A DNA stretch of 64,000 nt from Agrobacterium tumefaciens (GTDB taxonomy: Bacteria; Pseudomonadota; Alphaproteobacteria; Rhizobiales; Rhizobiaceae), in the NCBI GenBank assembly GCA_025559845.1, contig CP048471.1:310001-374000 (forward strand). Direction: 5' to 3'. Below the pieces are notes generated by a model. That model was not told the DNA's origin, did not search any database, and saw nothing but the letters and a program-made list of their open reading frames with translations. The translations under genes were made by a program, and so were the position numbers. Shown in pieces: positions 1-9,138 of the stretch (the stretch's first letter is position 1; the number at the start of each line of letters is the position of its first letter).

Positions 1-3000
1 GCGCTGCCCATTTAACTACTGGCCCCGATAAGGCCTCGTTTCGGAACTGTTTCCAGATGGAGCCAGTGTTGGCAGTCGGCCAGTCTGGCTGGTCGCTAAG
101 TGCTGCGATCTCATTTGAACCTAACCACTGGTTCATTTCCCCACGCGTCACGAAAGCGGGTTTGGTCTCACGGATAGCGGCCATAGCCGCGATCCGCGAG
201 GGCAGGCCTGCTCGAACTAGCATCGCCATCATTGTCTGCGGAACGCCCGCCTCAATAGTTGCAGCGGCGCTGCCCTCAATGGTATCGGTTTCACCACCCT
301 CGGCGCGTCGACGCATGCGGACGGCTTCGATCGCCCAGACGAGCCGGTAAACAAAAGCGTCCTCGACAACTCGCATGTTTTCGAGCCCAAGAGCGACGAC
401 GTCGGTACCAGCGAGCCAAGCACCAAGCAGGTCGCGCCAGTTGCCAGGCAGCTCGACATCCGGAACGAATGGCCGGATCGCGAACAGGCGTTCGGCCATG
501 CCAACGAGCGACGCGCTGAGAACAGGAAGGTTTCCTGCCAAGGCGGCGGCATCGGCTTGATCCAGCAAAGCGGTGAGATCCGCCGCTATCGCGTCGATAG
601 CCAAGCCAGCTTCAAGCCCGACACCCATTGCAAACGTCGCGCGACGCTGGTTTACGGTAGACTTGTTCCAGATCAGGCTTGCGCGTGCCCAAAGAACCCA
701 GAGCTGGTTCGATCGAGTTTGGGGGCCAAGGCGACCGATCTGGCGTGCCCAAAGCGAGCCAGTCAATGCCTCGTCAAGAAGACGCGGGAGTTCCGCACTG
801 TCCGTGTCGAGAGCCTCGATCAAACCAAATACGGTTGCGTCCAACCGCTCGATTAAGCTTTCGATTGAGTCCGTATCCTCCGCCTGGTCTTGCGGAAACC
901 ACGCTTCCTGCGCGTTGGCGAGATACTCAATAGCGTCGGCCCGAAGGAAGACGTTTGTCCGTGCGAGACGCGTTATGACTTCGGAGATGACTGAAATGAT
1001 ACCGCTCGTCAATGAGCGGGCCTTTGACGATCCGACAAGCTCCCGCCAGGCTCGGACCCGCCAGTTTTCGGGCTGGTACATGACGTGAAGCACAAGGCCC
1101 TCCAGGTCGACAAAGGCGCGGCCAGCCCTACCCGCCACGTTGGCGAACTCTTCGCCGGACAGCGGCACGCCCGCCCGATAGAGTGTTGGAATGAGAAGCA
1201 CGGCGGCATTGAGATTGAGCCCCTGTGCAAGAGTAGGCGACGCGACGGTTACGCGGAGAATCCCGGCGGCAAGCAATGCCTCGACCTCTCGGAGAAAAGG
1301 GCCCGGCAAACGCCCGTGGTGTATGGCGACGCCAATGGGCAAGCATTGCACCGCGGGATGGTTAGGACCCAACCATTCGCGACCGACGGCCAGCGCGCGT
1401 TCCACCTGCGCGGGGTCATCGAGCAACGACGCCAGATATCCGCGCCTGTGAAGATCGACAACAGTTTCCGCGTAGCCTTCAACATGGTCGCGTTGCGTGC
1501 AGAAAATCAGCGCTCGCTTCCCCTGAGCCGAAAACCTCCACGCGGCCGCAAGCGTCAACTCCTTGTTGTCTCTGGGAAACGGAGTTCGCCGTGGGCGAAT
1601 AGCCGGCTCCTCGGGAATGAAGTGCCTTATGTAGGGGCCGCCCGCTTCGAGGTCGAAGCCTAGCCGGCCGGAATTTCCCTGCCACGTGAGTGTTCCAAAA
1701 CGCTGTCTGGTGGGGCGCCAACCCGACTGTATTGGAGGACCGGGTGCATCACTGCGTATCCAAGCGGTGAGATCATTGAGCTGGTCTCCCTCAGGGAGTA
1801 TCGCTGAGAGGCACACGATACGGCGGGCTGCATTGTCCGGACGGCGGAGTAGTCGTTGCACCAAGCTTTCGTAACGTATCTCGCGTTCACTCGGGCCAAT
1901 AAGATGGCCCTCATCGAGGACGACCAGCCCAACGTCGGCGATGATGGTGGGATCGTTACGAAGTGCGAAGTCCAGTTTCTCCGGCGTGGCTATTACGATA
2001 TCCTGCGACCGAAGGGCGTCCTCATCGCCGATCGCCACACCACTGGCGCCATAGAGCGAGGAAACTGTGAACCCGAGGCTTGCAAATGTCTTCCGAAAGG
2101 AGCGCTCCGTCTGCGCAGAAAGAGCTCGCAGTGGTGTTACAATCAGAACGCGATGACCAGATGCGAGCGCCATTAACGCGGCGATCTCGGCAATTCGCGT
2201 CTTTCCGGCGCTCGTCGGAAGAGCGACGACAAGATCATCAGCGAGATCTATCGCGCGCCGCGCCGCCTCCAGTTGCGACGGCCAAAGTTCGACCTCTGCA
2301 ACACGTCTGGAATAAAGCTCTCCGATAAAGAGTCTCCGTAGCGCCCTATATCCTTCGGCACCAGCCGGCCCCTCGACGGGAAGGATTTGATGCAGGCTGC
2401 TGGCCCACAGGTCATCGATCAGGTTCAGGGCGATACGTGCAGTCCACCACAGGCTCACCGCATTTGCGTGCTTGGCCAAGGAGATTGCTCTGCGCAACAA
2501 CGACCTCGCCTCCTCGACGAGGTCTGCGACTCCCGTCTGAAGTGCGAATTCGAAAAAGGCGAGCGAACGGAAGATCGTCGTCGTGACAACGAGCCTCACC
2601 ACATCGTCCGGATCAAGCTCACCTTCCGCTGCAGACCGCGTAACGCTCTCGTCGCCATGGGCCGGATCGAGAAGCCAATTTCTTGCTTGCGTGCCCAGCC
2701 CGTCGAGGTCTCGCAGGATGAGAAACGCTAGTGCTTCCTCAGGCGGTGCGAAATTCGGCCGGTCAGATCGCTGTGAAATTAGCGAAAAGGCCAATGCGGA
2801 ATAGCTTGCAAGATGATATGACGCGGCGCCTGCTATTCGATAAAAACCTCGATTGACGTCATCGGGCGCGCCATTTTGAACCAGCGCCTCAAACGCATTG
2901 CCGGCCCGTGCAAAGCCTCTCCGCCAAACCTCTGGCTCGCCCTGCGCCTCGCGAAGAGCCATGGATGCGCGCAACAGCGATAAGGCGTATTCTGCAAGAT

Positions 3001-3157
3001 CCGTGTCGATCGTGTTGCCGAATGCAGGCGCGTCGTCTGGAAGAACGCCGTCTTGACGAACGATAGAACGCGCCTCACCGCGAGCCTGCAGCCGGCCTCT
3101 GGCGCCGTCTGCAGCGACCAGGTTTAGGAAGGTTGTTAGCTCCTCAATCGTTTCCAA
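1..3157 (-). CDS. hamB: Hachiman HamB-like DEAD/DEAH helicase, C-terminus beyond window
   Basis: An open frame runs on the minus strand from about 3157 to the window edge with no stop, giving roughly 1050 visible residues. Helicase superfamily 2 motifs appear in order: PTSAGKT (Walker A, around residue 314), DEGH (Walker B, around 415), SAI in the motif III place (around 450) and GRAGRA (motif VI, around 679). The likely start is a TTG overlapping the end of the upstream gene by 14 nt, with GAAGGAG before it, so the two genes are probably translationally coupled. A nuclease-like DUF1837 gene followed by a large helicase is the known layout of Hachiman (HamA-HamB) antiphage systems, in which the helicase senses damaged DNA and licenses the nuclease. 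The helicase family is clear; the Hachiman assignment rests mainly on the partner. Confidence 0.75.
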   Translation of the reverse strand, partial: METIEELTTFLNLVAADGARGRLQARGEARSIVRQDGVLPDDAPAFGNTIDTDLAEYALSLLRASMALREAQGEPEVWRRGFARAGNAFEALVQNGAPDDVNRGFYRIAGAASYHLASYSALAFSLISQRSDRPNFAPPEEALAFLILRDLDGLGTQARNWLLDPAHGDESVTRSAAEGELDPDDVVRLVVTTTIFRSLAFFEFALQTGVADLVEEARSLLRRAISLAKHANAVSLWWTARIALNLIDDLWASSLHQILPVEGPAGAEGYRALRRLFIGELYSRRVAEVELWPSQLEAARRAIDLADDLVVALPTSAGKTRIAEIAALMALASGHRVLIVTPLRALSAQTERSFRKTFASLGFTVSSLYGASGVAIGDEDALRSQDIVIATPEKLDFALRNDPTIIADVGLVVLDEGHLIGPSEREIRYESLVQRLLRRPDNAARRIVCLSAILPEGDQLNDLTAWIRSDAPGPPIQSGWRPTRQRFGTLTWQGNSGRLGFDLEAGGPYIRHFIPEEPAIRPRRTPFPRDNKELTLAAAWRFSAQGKRALIFCTQRDHVEGYAETVVDLHRRGYLASLLDDPAQVERALAVGREWLGPNHPAVQCLPIGVAIHHGRLPGPFLREVEALLAAGILRVTVASPTLAQGLNLNAAVLLIPTLYRAGVPLSGEEFANVAGRAGRAFVDLEGLVLHVMYQPENWRVRAWRELVGSSKARSLTSGIISVISEVITRLARTNVFLRADAIEYLANAQEAWFPQDQAEDTDSIESLIERLDATVFGLIEALDTDSAELPRLLDEALTGSLWARQIGRLGPQTRSNQLWVLWARASLIWNKSTVNQRRATFAMGVGLEAGLAIDAIAADLTALLDQADAAALAGNLPVLSASLVGMAERLFAIRPFVPDVELPGNWRDLLGAWLAGTDVVALGLENMRVVEDAFVYRLVWAIEAVRMRRRAEGGETDTIEGSAAATIEAGVPQTMMAMLVRAGLPSRIAAMAAIRETKPAFVTRGEMNQWLGSNEIAALSDQPDWPTANTGSIWKQFRNEALSGPVVKWAA

Positions 3158-3920
3158 GGGCGAGAGCTCCTTCGTACGAAAGCCTTATGAACTCCTGGTG
3201 ATCAACGATGCGAAGATGAATAACCGTGTGCGTCCGCTCGGGACCGGCGGCCTGAAGATCATCAATGAGCGCCTGAGGTGCTGCATTTCCTGACATCGTA
3301 AAAAGAGCGTGGTCGATGCGTGTCGCAGGTACTGCACGATTGGCCACTTCATTGCGTATCGCACGTCCGACCGTCGCGCTTTCATCTTCGCGCTCCATTA
3401 ATCGGTCGGCGATGAAAAGCAGGGAAGTAGCGGTCGGACGGCCGTTGTCGCGGGAGAGGGCCGTTCGGGCTTCGGATATTGTCGCGCCCGCCAGTTGCGC
3501 ACGGCTCTTGGCCTCCCCCTTTAGCAGGAAGAGATCGCCGGCGGCGTCCATACGCACTCCGATAAAGTCGTCGCCTCGCAAGGCCATCTCGCGTCCATCT
3601 TTGTAGCGAAGTCGCCGAACTGGAACGGAAAAGCCAAGTTGCTCCTCAACAAGTTCCGTTGCTAAGATTTCGCCGAGTTCGCCTGATCGTGCACGTGATG
3701 TTCGGGGAAGGCGCTCAGCCAATAGGGCGGCAGCGCCAGGAAAGCCCAGCTCACGGATGTCATCGGCAATGCGCTCCATGTCGTCGTAGTGCGAGCGAAG
3801 GATATCTGGAAGCCGATCGGCGATTGCCGCCCGCCCACCGTCGAGTTCTGTCAGGCGCCGAAGATGCTTGCGGCCATCCTGCTGATGATCACTGTCGCAC
3901 CAATCGTTGAATAGTGGCAC
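3144..3920 (-). CDS. hamA: Hachiman HamA-like nuclease (DUF1837)
   Basis: About 258 residues from a GTG start chosen for the strong Shine-Dalgarno GGGGGGAG just before it; a TTG seven codons upstream is possible. The middle carries a PD-(D/E)xK-like layout: GELGEIL (about residue 81-87), RGDDFIGV (about 115-122) and KGEAKS (about 134-139). These match my memory of DUF1837/HamA, whose conserved E-x-K is essential for DNA cleavage. It is first in the pair and overlaps the helicase start. Inferred role: effector nuclease held off by the helicase until phage or other foreign DNA is sensed. An unrelated REase-fold nuclease is the alternative. Confidence 0.72.
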   Translation of the reverse strand: MPLFNDWCDSDHQQDGRKHLRRLTELDGGRAAIADRLPDILRSHYDDMERIADDIRELGFPGAAALLAERLPRTSRARSGELGEILATELVEEQLGFSVPVRRLRYKDGREMALRGDDFIGVRMDAAGDLFLLKGEAKSRAQLAGATISEARTALSRDNGRPTATSLLFIADRLMEREDESATVGRAIRNEVANRAVPATRIDHALFTMSGNAAPQALIDDLQAAGPERTHTVIHLRIVDHQEFIRLSYEGALALGND

Positions 3921-4129
3921 GCTCCCCCCTTGCCGTCGCAACTCGTCTGGTCACGTTCGCTCATCCCATGCCATTGTCTCGACCCACTCAACTACTCCGA
4001 GTAGGCAGGGTTACTCGCCTTTTGTGTTAAATTACAACAGCGAATTCACGTCGCTGTGAGTATCCGCAATTTTGACGCGAAATGGGGGTCGATCCGCCTA
4101 ACGTGTTCAACCTTGCCATAGAGACCGCC

Positions 4130-6208
4130 TCACGATTTAGGCTGCCTTTTCAGCGCAGAAAGCCTGTGCATGGCCATGACGATCGCCCCGGATGCAATTT
4201 CCTGCGTGGAAGGGTCGAATAGGGCATCAACGACGACGATTAGTTCTTCGGCGTCAGCCCAAAGCATGAAATTGTCGAATTCGGCATCGGAGAGGATGGC
4301 GACCAGCTCATAATCGCCGATCTCAAAGCCGGTTTCCTCCCAGTTCGCCAGGTGCTCCTTCAAAGTCATGGGGTCGGTGAGCATCAGCACTCCACCCCCA
4401 ACCGCAACCGGCTGCTCTTTCGCCTTATCCCTCAGGTACAGAAGGGGAGCATACCATTGCCCGGGACGAGTGTGGAGATCCTCCAACTGCCGGTCATAGG
4501 GGCGCACGGAAGCTGCAGCCACTTCCCGCCGCTTCTCGCGAGCGCCGAACTGTTGAATGAGAAGGGATCGCGGTGCAAACCCCTTGGAGATATCCGTGTA
4601 GCACATCGGGTCACCGCTCTGGCGTTGCCTTTCGAACGCTGCGTTGAACTCGTTCACTGCTTGCTCGGCCTCGTTTCGGGTAAAACGATGCAGGCCGTTA
4701 CGCAGCGTGACGATTTCGGACCCGCCGTCCGTTGTTTTTATCTCGACGAGAAACTGGCCTGCCGGACCTCGCATCGCCAGGTTATTCCAGGCAAGATTGA
4801 CGACCGGTTGGGTCCGGATCGTTTGAGCGTTCATAAATGTCCTCTGGCCTCCGTTCGAAGCTTCGAACCAGGCATTGGCATTAAAGTTTACGAGTTCCGG
4901 ATGGGCTTGCGCCGACGGCATGTTTGCGCCGCCAATCACCCGATCGCGTGGCTTGAGGCATTTGTTGTGGACCAGGCCCACCACGGGATCAGAAAGGTCA
5001 CCGATTTCGACAACCTGGATCACCGCTTCCCAGATGGCTTGCCCGCAATGAAGGCACCGAAGCGGCCTGTCATTTTGCAGGAACGCGTTGTGCAGCCGTT
5101 GACGATGGGCCAGGGCAAAGGGTCCGGCTTCGAGGTCCTCATCGGTATCGAGCTCTACGACACCGACCTCGTTGCCCTCTATTAATTCCGGTCGCTCGCC
5201 GATAAGGCGCGTGAGACCCGCAACCGTGGCGGCGCGAAGAACCGGATCGAATGGGCCGGCACCATTCGGCAGGAACGGCGCCTTGCTAAAGTCGGCAAGC
5301 TCGCGGCCCTCTGAATCGAACCTGCGCATTTCGAATACCACGGGCTGGCCCTTCGGCGCGAGCGTATCATCGAGCGCCATTGCGAGCACCACCTCCTTGG
5401 CGCAAGGGAAATCCCGCGAGCCGAGCTCGACACGCAGCAGCTCGGTGGCGACCGCTTCGGATATTTCGGCTGCCGCAGTTACCCTGAACATCTGATAGTT
5501 ACGGGCAAACTCGCAAACAGCGAGCGTTCGCCGCCCCTTGGCGAAGGTGATGCAGTCGGCGACCGCCTTGCCCCAGACGGCACGCGGCGAGACGTAGTTC
5601 GCGCTCTGCAAAAGCAGGATGCTCGACTGTTCGAGCGTTTCTTCAGCCTCGACGTCGAGCACGACGACACCACTTTTGCGGATCACGCGATCGATCGCCT
5701 CGGAGTCGACATCCCGTTTAGCCGCCACGCGAAGATCATTCAACATCGCGCGAACCGTCTGAATGGCGTCCTTGATCGGTTGCGGCTGATCGCGAAGGAA
5801 GTCGACTTCCGGCGAGCTGCGGAATGCTTCGAGCGCAAGCCTGAGTTCGTTGGTGACGCGTTTGGCGGCACGGCTGCTTGTCACCAGAAAATATCGTTCT
5901 TCCCCACTCGCGGCAGCGTCTTGCGCCTCGAATTGCTGAAAGACGGACTTCAGTTCTCCATCGGCTGAAAATCCGATGGTTGCCTTGGCCTGGATATAGC
6001 TCTTGGAGCCGTCGTTCAGATGAAGGACGAGATCATCGATGCTGGTGCGCGTCTCGAAACTGACATGCGATATGGATTTGGCAGGACCGAAGATCGTGTC
6101 TGCCTCGCAAATCGAGGAGATAAGCACGAAGGCGGCGACCCGCGCCTGATATCCCGCCCCTGATGACACCGATGCACCCGCGCCTCCAACTCCACCCTGC
6201 CCGACCAT
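4130..6208 (-). CDS. Orphan REase-like nuclease with zinc site, probable defence protein
   Basis: 692 residues; start supported by GGAGGAAC one base before the ATG. The N-terminus has the pattern of DUF4297/Cap4-type restriction-endonuclease-like domains: GYQARVAAFVLI near residue 19, FETRTSIDDLVLHL (E52, D58, D59) and YIQAKAT (Q73, K75), the E...D...QxK core of such nucleases. A second region at residues 385-417 has CLHCG followed by VHNKC, a likely C-C-H-C zinc site. The rest (about 420-692) is unassigned. It lies beside the Hachiman-like pair on the same strand with a 200-bp gap, so it is probably transcribed separately but belongs to the same island. Nuclease activity is inferred from motif pattern only. 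Confidence 0.6.
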   Translation of the reverse strand: MVGQGGVGGAGASVSSGAGYQARVAAFVLISSICEADTIFGPAKSISHVSFETRTSIDDLVLHLNDGSKSYIQAKATIGFSADGELKSVFQQFEAQDAAASGEERYFLVTSSRAAKRVTNELRLALEAFRSSPEVDFLRDQPQPIKDAIQTVRAMLNDLRVAAKRDVDSEAIDRVIRKSGVVVLDVEAEETLEQSSILLLQSANYVSPRAVWGKAVADCITFAKGRRTLAVCEFARNYQMFRVTAAAEISEAVATELLRVELGSRDFPCAKEVVLAMALDDTLAPKGQPVVFEMRRFDSEGRELADFSKAPFLPNGAGPFDPVLRAATVAGLTRLIGERPELIEGNEVGVVELDTDEDLEAGPFALAHRQRLHNAFLQNDRPLRCLHCGQAIWEAVIQVVEIGDLSDPVVGLVHNKCLKPRDRVIGGANMPSAQAHPELVNFNANAWFEASNGGQRTFMNAQTIRTQPVVNLAWNNLAMRGPAGQFLVEIKTTDGGSEIVTLRNGLHRFTRNEAEQAVNEFNAAFERQRQSGDPMCYTDISKGFAPRSLLIQQFGAREKRREVAAASVRPYDRQLEDLHTRPGQWYAPLLYLRDKAKEQPVAVGGGVLMLTDPMTLKEHLANWEETGFEIGDYELVAILSDAEFDNFMLWADAEELIVVVDALFDPSTQEIASGAIVMAMHRLSALKRQPKS

Positions 6209-6241
6209 AGTTCCTCCATTGATCTGCTGCCGCTCCTATCA

Positions 6242-6487
6242 TCAAAGAGCTGCTCGCAACAGCTGCCTTGCAACTTCAAATAGGCATGAGCGAAAACTGG
6301 CGATGCGCCGAACGATTTTGCGCCGGTGGCGCAGACACTCATCGATCCTGCGATGCGAAACACTTTCGTCGTCCAGTGTGGGTGCAGGGCGAAATGCAGT
6401 CGTGATGGCTATCCCCATGGGCGTCTCAATGCTGATCGCTCCGGCCGTTTGCCAATACCGTTCCCGATTGTTGAATGGTTGCATGTG
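6242..6487 (-). CDS. Hypothetical small basic protein (doubtful)
   Basis: An 81-residue minus-strand frame from an internal ATG (MQPFNNRERYW). It is rich in Arg and has no recognised domain. It follows another small frame in the same direction. Kept only because it is open and co-oriented; an opposing plus-strand frame of similar length overlaps it, so it may not be translated. Confidence 0.25.
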   Translation of the reverse strand, partial: HMQPFNNRERYWQTAGAISIETPMGIAITTAFRPAPTLDDESVSHRRIDECLRHRRKIVRRIASFRSCLFEVARQLLRAAL

Positions 6488-6582
6488 GAGATCCTGGATC
6501 GGAGCAATTGGCCGGCATGGTCCGAAGTCGGCAAGTAAAGATGTGAAGGGCGGTCTTTGCGGCGCCCTTCCCGCGGGCTCTG

Positions 6583-6942
6583 CTATCCGCCGCCTGCCAA
6601 TGCCTTCTTTCTGCGGGGGCGGCACAGCATCTGCATGACGATCAGGCCGTTCAGCGCGAAATTGGTTCTGCCGCTGACCAACATCGCGACGAGATGAAGG
6701 TCGATGACACAGGCCACCCCCAGGGCGTTGCCGCAGGCGATGAGCACGTTCCTCCAGATTGACTGTTGCGAGACCTGGTTAGGATTCCTGTGGTTCCTGA
6801 CGATCTGGGGATTTGCTGCGATCGTGACGATCGCACCGGCGACAAATACCACAGGCGGCAAACTACAGGAAATATGCACGAATTCGGTTAACGTACGATT
6901 TCGCTGTAGTCTGTTCTGCTCCAGATCTAAAGGATCGCACAT
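6583..6942 (-). CDS. Hypothetical small membrane protein
   Basis: About 119 residues starting at an ATG three bases after the stop of the DUF1612 gene, which suggests coupling. Two hydrophobic stretches are visible, PPVVFVAGAIVTIAA and a second around NVLIACGNALGVACVI, followed by a basic tail (RPRRKK), consistent with a small inner-membrane protein. I do not recognise the family. Overlapping frames on the other strand are similar in length, so coding is uncertain. Confidence 0.35.
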   Translation of the reverse strand: MCDPLDLEQNRLQRNRTLTEFVHISCSLPPVVFVAGAIVTIAANPQIVRNHRNPNQVSQQSIWRNVLIACGNALGVACVIDLHLVAMLVSGRTNFALNGLIVMQMLCRPRRKKALAGGG

Positions 6943-6944
6943 CG

Positions 6945-8084
6945 CTACAGCACCCCCCATGCCCGAAACCTCCCCCTCCCCGTCATCTCACGCAGGCCAA
7001 GCTCCAGAACAATCCGCCGCGCCGCCTGCGGTGTCACATCGAGCGTTTTCGCCACCATCCCGGCCGAGACGAGCGGCCGCGCCATGACCAGCTCGACCAG
7101 TTCCGGCAGTTTTGAAGACGTCCGCCGTCCCATCAATTTGCGTTCCATCATATGACGCGCCAGCGCCAGCCGATCATGCTCCTTCAACCCGACCTCGGCT
7201 GCAGCGATCAGCCCGTGAGCGATTGCCAGTATCCGGGTTTCCCGGTCGCGATGCCGACGACGATCGACTGGAATGGTTTTGAGGCCGAGGTTGATGGCGG
7301 CGAGATGGGCACCGGTAGTGATGCCGGCCCGGCGCAGGATCGACGCGGCCAACAACCGGCCAAGCCATGGCGCGTGCTGCAGGACGGAAAGCTCGTTCCA
7401 GGCATCGAGGACGATGATCGCCTGGAGCACCGCCGGCAAGTCTTCGGCCTGACGCAACACGCCACGCCATTCGTCGAGCCGGGCATCCTCGTCCCAGTCG
7501 AGATCATAGACCAGCGCGTCTCTGTCTGCCGCGCTGGCGCGGGCAGGCCGCGTTGCGTTTTCGATCGCGGCCTCCGATCGGGCCAGTACCGCATCGATGG
7601 CGGCATAGTCGATACCGGGTAGATCTTCACCGCTGTCCGCGTCTTCCCGCTCCCCTGCCGGATCCGACGCGTCCGCACGCCCAATGCCGCGGACCGCCTC
7701 TCCCTCGTTTGCGCCGGCCGACGTGATGTCCGACGTTTGTCGCAAAGTCCGGATACCCTCTGCGGACAGGGCCCAATCCAACGACTGCGCAGCGATGCGC
7801 CGGCGGGTGCGCAGCACGTCGCGGGCGACTGTCAGCTCATGGGTCGGTGTGCGAATATCGCGGGTGGCGTCGTGGAGGACGAGGTCTTCGAGATGGACGA
7901 GTTCGCCGTCAATCCACAGCGATGCGCAGGCGTCGGCGAAATGGGAGCGTTCGATGCACCCCTGACCGACCGGCGAACGGGCGATGCGCTCATCCAGACG
8001 CGCAAGTTCGACGCCGGCCCGAAACGCCGGCTCCAACAAGCCTGTCATGCTGATTTTCTCGAGATCGTAAGCCATTGAAATCAT
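6945..8084 (-). CDS. DUF1612 / helix-turn-helix protein (RHE_PE00001 family)
   Basis: 379 residues (or 376 from the fourth-codon ATG). The long N-terminal part ([26 protein letters not shown] begins near residue 47, quoted in part) and the C-terminal helix-turn-helix ([20 protein letters not shown]) match the DUF1612-HTH proteins common on rhizobial plasmids. Function is unknown; the C-terminal HTH suggests DNA binding. A palindrome with 7-bp arms overlaps its ATG (8077-8097) and a perfect 12-bp inverted repeat lies about 75 bp further upstream, so autoregulation is plausible. No good Shine-Dalgarno is visible for either start. Confidence 0.75.
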   Translation of the reverse strand: MISMAYDLEKISMTGLLEPAFRAGVELARLDERIARSPVGQGCIERSHFADACASLWIDGELVHLEDLVLHDATRDIRTPTHELTVARDVLRTRRRIAAQSLDWALSAEGIRTLRQTSDITSAGANEGEAVRGIGRADASDPAGEREDADSGEDLPGIDYAAIDAVLARSEAAIENATRPARASAADRDALVYDLDWDEDARLDEWRGVLRQAEDLPAVLQAIIVLDAWNELSVLQHAPWLGRLLAASILRRAGITTGAHLAAINLGLKTIPVDRRRHRDRETRILAIAHGLIAAAEVGLKEHDRLALARHMMERKLMGRRTSSKLPELVELVMARPLVSAGMVAKTLDVTPQAARRIVLELGLREMTGRGRFRAWGVL

Positions 8085-8097
8085 GGTAAATGATTTC
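8077..8097. promoter_or_regulatory. Palindrome overlapping DUF1612 start
   Basis: GAAATCA and TGATTTC form perfect 7-bp arms separated by 7 nt and cover the first codon. The position suits a repressor operator, possibly bound by the HTH protein itself. Binding is inferred. Confidence 0.45.
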
Positions 8098-8160
8098 TTA
8101 TGCGAACGCTATCGGAATCTTATGGTTCCTCACATGGTATGATTGCTGGTTGGCATTATA

Positions 8161-8189
8161 ACCATCGATAAGTAACTCTTATCGATGGT
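8161..8189. promoter_or_regulatory. Perfect 12-bp inverted repeat upstream of DUF1612 gene
   Basis: ACCATCGATAAG and CTTATCGATGGT flank a 5-nt centre. It lies between the divergent DUF1612 and vapB genes, so it could be an operator or a recombination site. No partner gene is proven. Confidence 0.5.
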
Positions 8190-8449
8190 AGATTGATTTC
8201 GGCCAAAGAATCCGGCAAATTCGGGTGAATGGGCAGCCGCAAGGCCGTCTAGGTCCCGGTTTCTCTGCCTTGATTGTCTTGTGCAAACGACGCTGCCAAG
8301 CTGGCGCTCTACCCCGGCCTTCAAGCAGGGCGCTGTAGTCCTCGAGTGCATGGCGACCAGTCAATCGACAAATCTACAAACTTGAAACAGTTATCGTTGG
8401 TCAGCCATCTCCGGTCAGTTTCTTGCCATCTCGGGTTTCAAACGCTATG

Positions 8450-8463
8450 TTTGAGCTCTCAAA
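8450..8463. promoter_or_regulatory. Putative vapBC operator
   Basis: TTTGAGCTCTCAAA is a near-continuous palindrome (6-bp arms, 2-nt centre) 17 bp before the vapB ATG. VapB antitoxins usually bind such palindromes in their own promoters. Confidence 0.45.
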
Positions 8464-8479
8464 ACTGATGAGGAACGCC

Positions 8480-8737
8480 ATGTCCGAACCACAGCTGTCC
8501 ATCCGCAGCGGCAAAGCGAGAGATCTGGCGCATGCACTCGCACGCCGGACCGGGCAACCCATCAACAGGCTGGTTGAACTGGCGCTCGAACGCTATGAAC
8601 AAGAACTGCGGGAAAAGCCGGCCCAGACGCCGGCGAATGCCCTGTGGGACCTGATGGCTGAAGGCAGACGCTCGGTGCCACAGGGCACCACTTCCGCGCA
8701 TGATGATCTCTATGACGAAAACGGCCTGCCGATATGA
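8480..8737 (+). CDS. vapB: VapB-type antitoxin
   Basis: 85 residues. Start chosen at the ATG preceded by GAGGAA; two further in-frame ATGs lie upstream. The N-terminus (LSIRSGKARDLAHALARRTG) fits the Rv0623-like VapB DNA-binding region, and the acidic C-terminal tail (HDDLYDENGLPI) would wrap the toxin. The stop overlaps the vapC start by 4 nt. Role: neutralises VapC and represses the operon. Confidence 0.85.
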   Translation: MSEPQLSIRSGKARDLAHALARRTGQPINRLVELALERYEQELREKPAQTPANALWDLMAEGRRSVPQGTTSAHDDLYDENGLPI

Positions 8738-9138
8738 TTGTCATCGATACATCAGCGATAGTCGCGACATCGCTTAATGAGCCCGAAGCGGAGCTGTTCC
8801 ACTCACTTTTCAGTCGAGAAGAAATCCTGGTCGGTTGGCCGACCCTTCTCGAAGCGCGAATGGTGCTGACGGGTAAAGGCTTTACCAATGCAGGGGCGAT
8901 TATAAAACAGCTTGCGGATCTGCCAAATGTCACAGCGGTCGACTTCGGTGAGCGGCATTATTACGCCGCCGAAAAGGCATTCGACCGATTTGGAAAGGGA
9001 CGTCACTCGGCCAATCTGAACATGGGCGACTGTTATTCCTACGCCGTCGCGGCAGTCTCGAAAGCACCGCTGCTATTCAAGGGAGAAGACTTTGGGCAGA
9101 CAGATTTGAAACTCCATCCTGCATCGTCAATGCAATGA
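8734..9138 (+). CDS. vapC: VapC-type PIN-domain ribonuclease toxin
   Basis: 134 residues with PIN-domain acidic residues in order: IDTSAI (D4), TLLEAR (E39) and MGDCYSYA (about D97), plus the usual C-terminal FKGEDF. VapC toxins cut tRNA or rRNA. It overlaps vapB at its start and the recombinase at its end (ATGA), an unusual three-gene overlap. Likely role: plasmid or cargo stabilisation. Confidence 0.87.
   Translation: MIVIDTSAIVATSLNEPEAELFHSLFSREEILVGWPTLLEARMVLTGKGFTNAGAIIKQLADLPNVTAVDFGERHYYAAEKAFDRFGKGRHSANLNMGDCYSYAVAAVSKAPLLFKGEDFGQTDLKLHPASSMQ

Larger units (their letters stand above)
6209..6944. other. Weakly coding stretch between nuclease gene and DUF1612 gene
   Basis: This 736-bp stretch has no strongly supported gene. 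Two short minus-strand frames are possible and are listed separately at low confidence. No repeats or mobile element ends were recognised. Confidence 0.4.

Noticed and set aside
4352..5185. 277-codon plus-strand frame
   Set aside because: Shadow frame opposite the nuclease-like gene, which has a good ribosome site and domain motifs.
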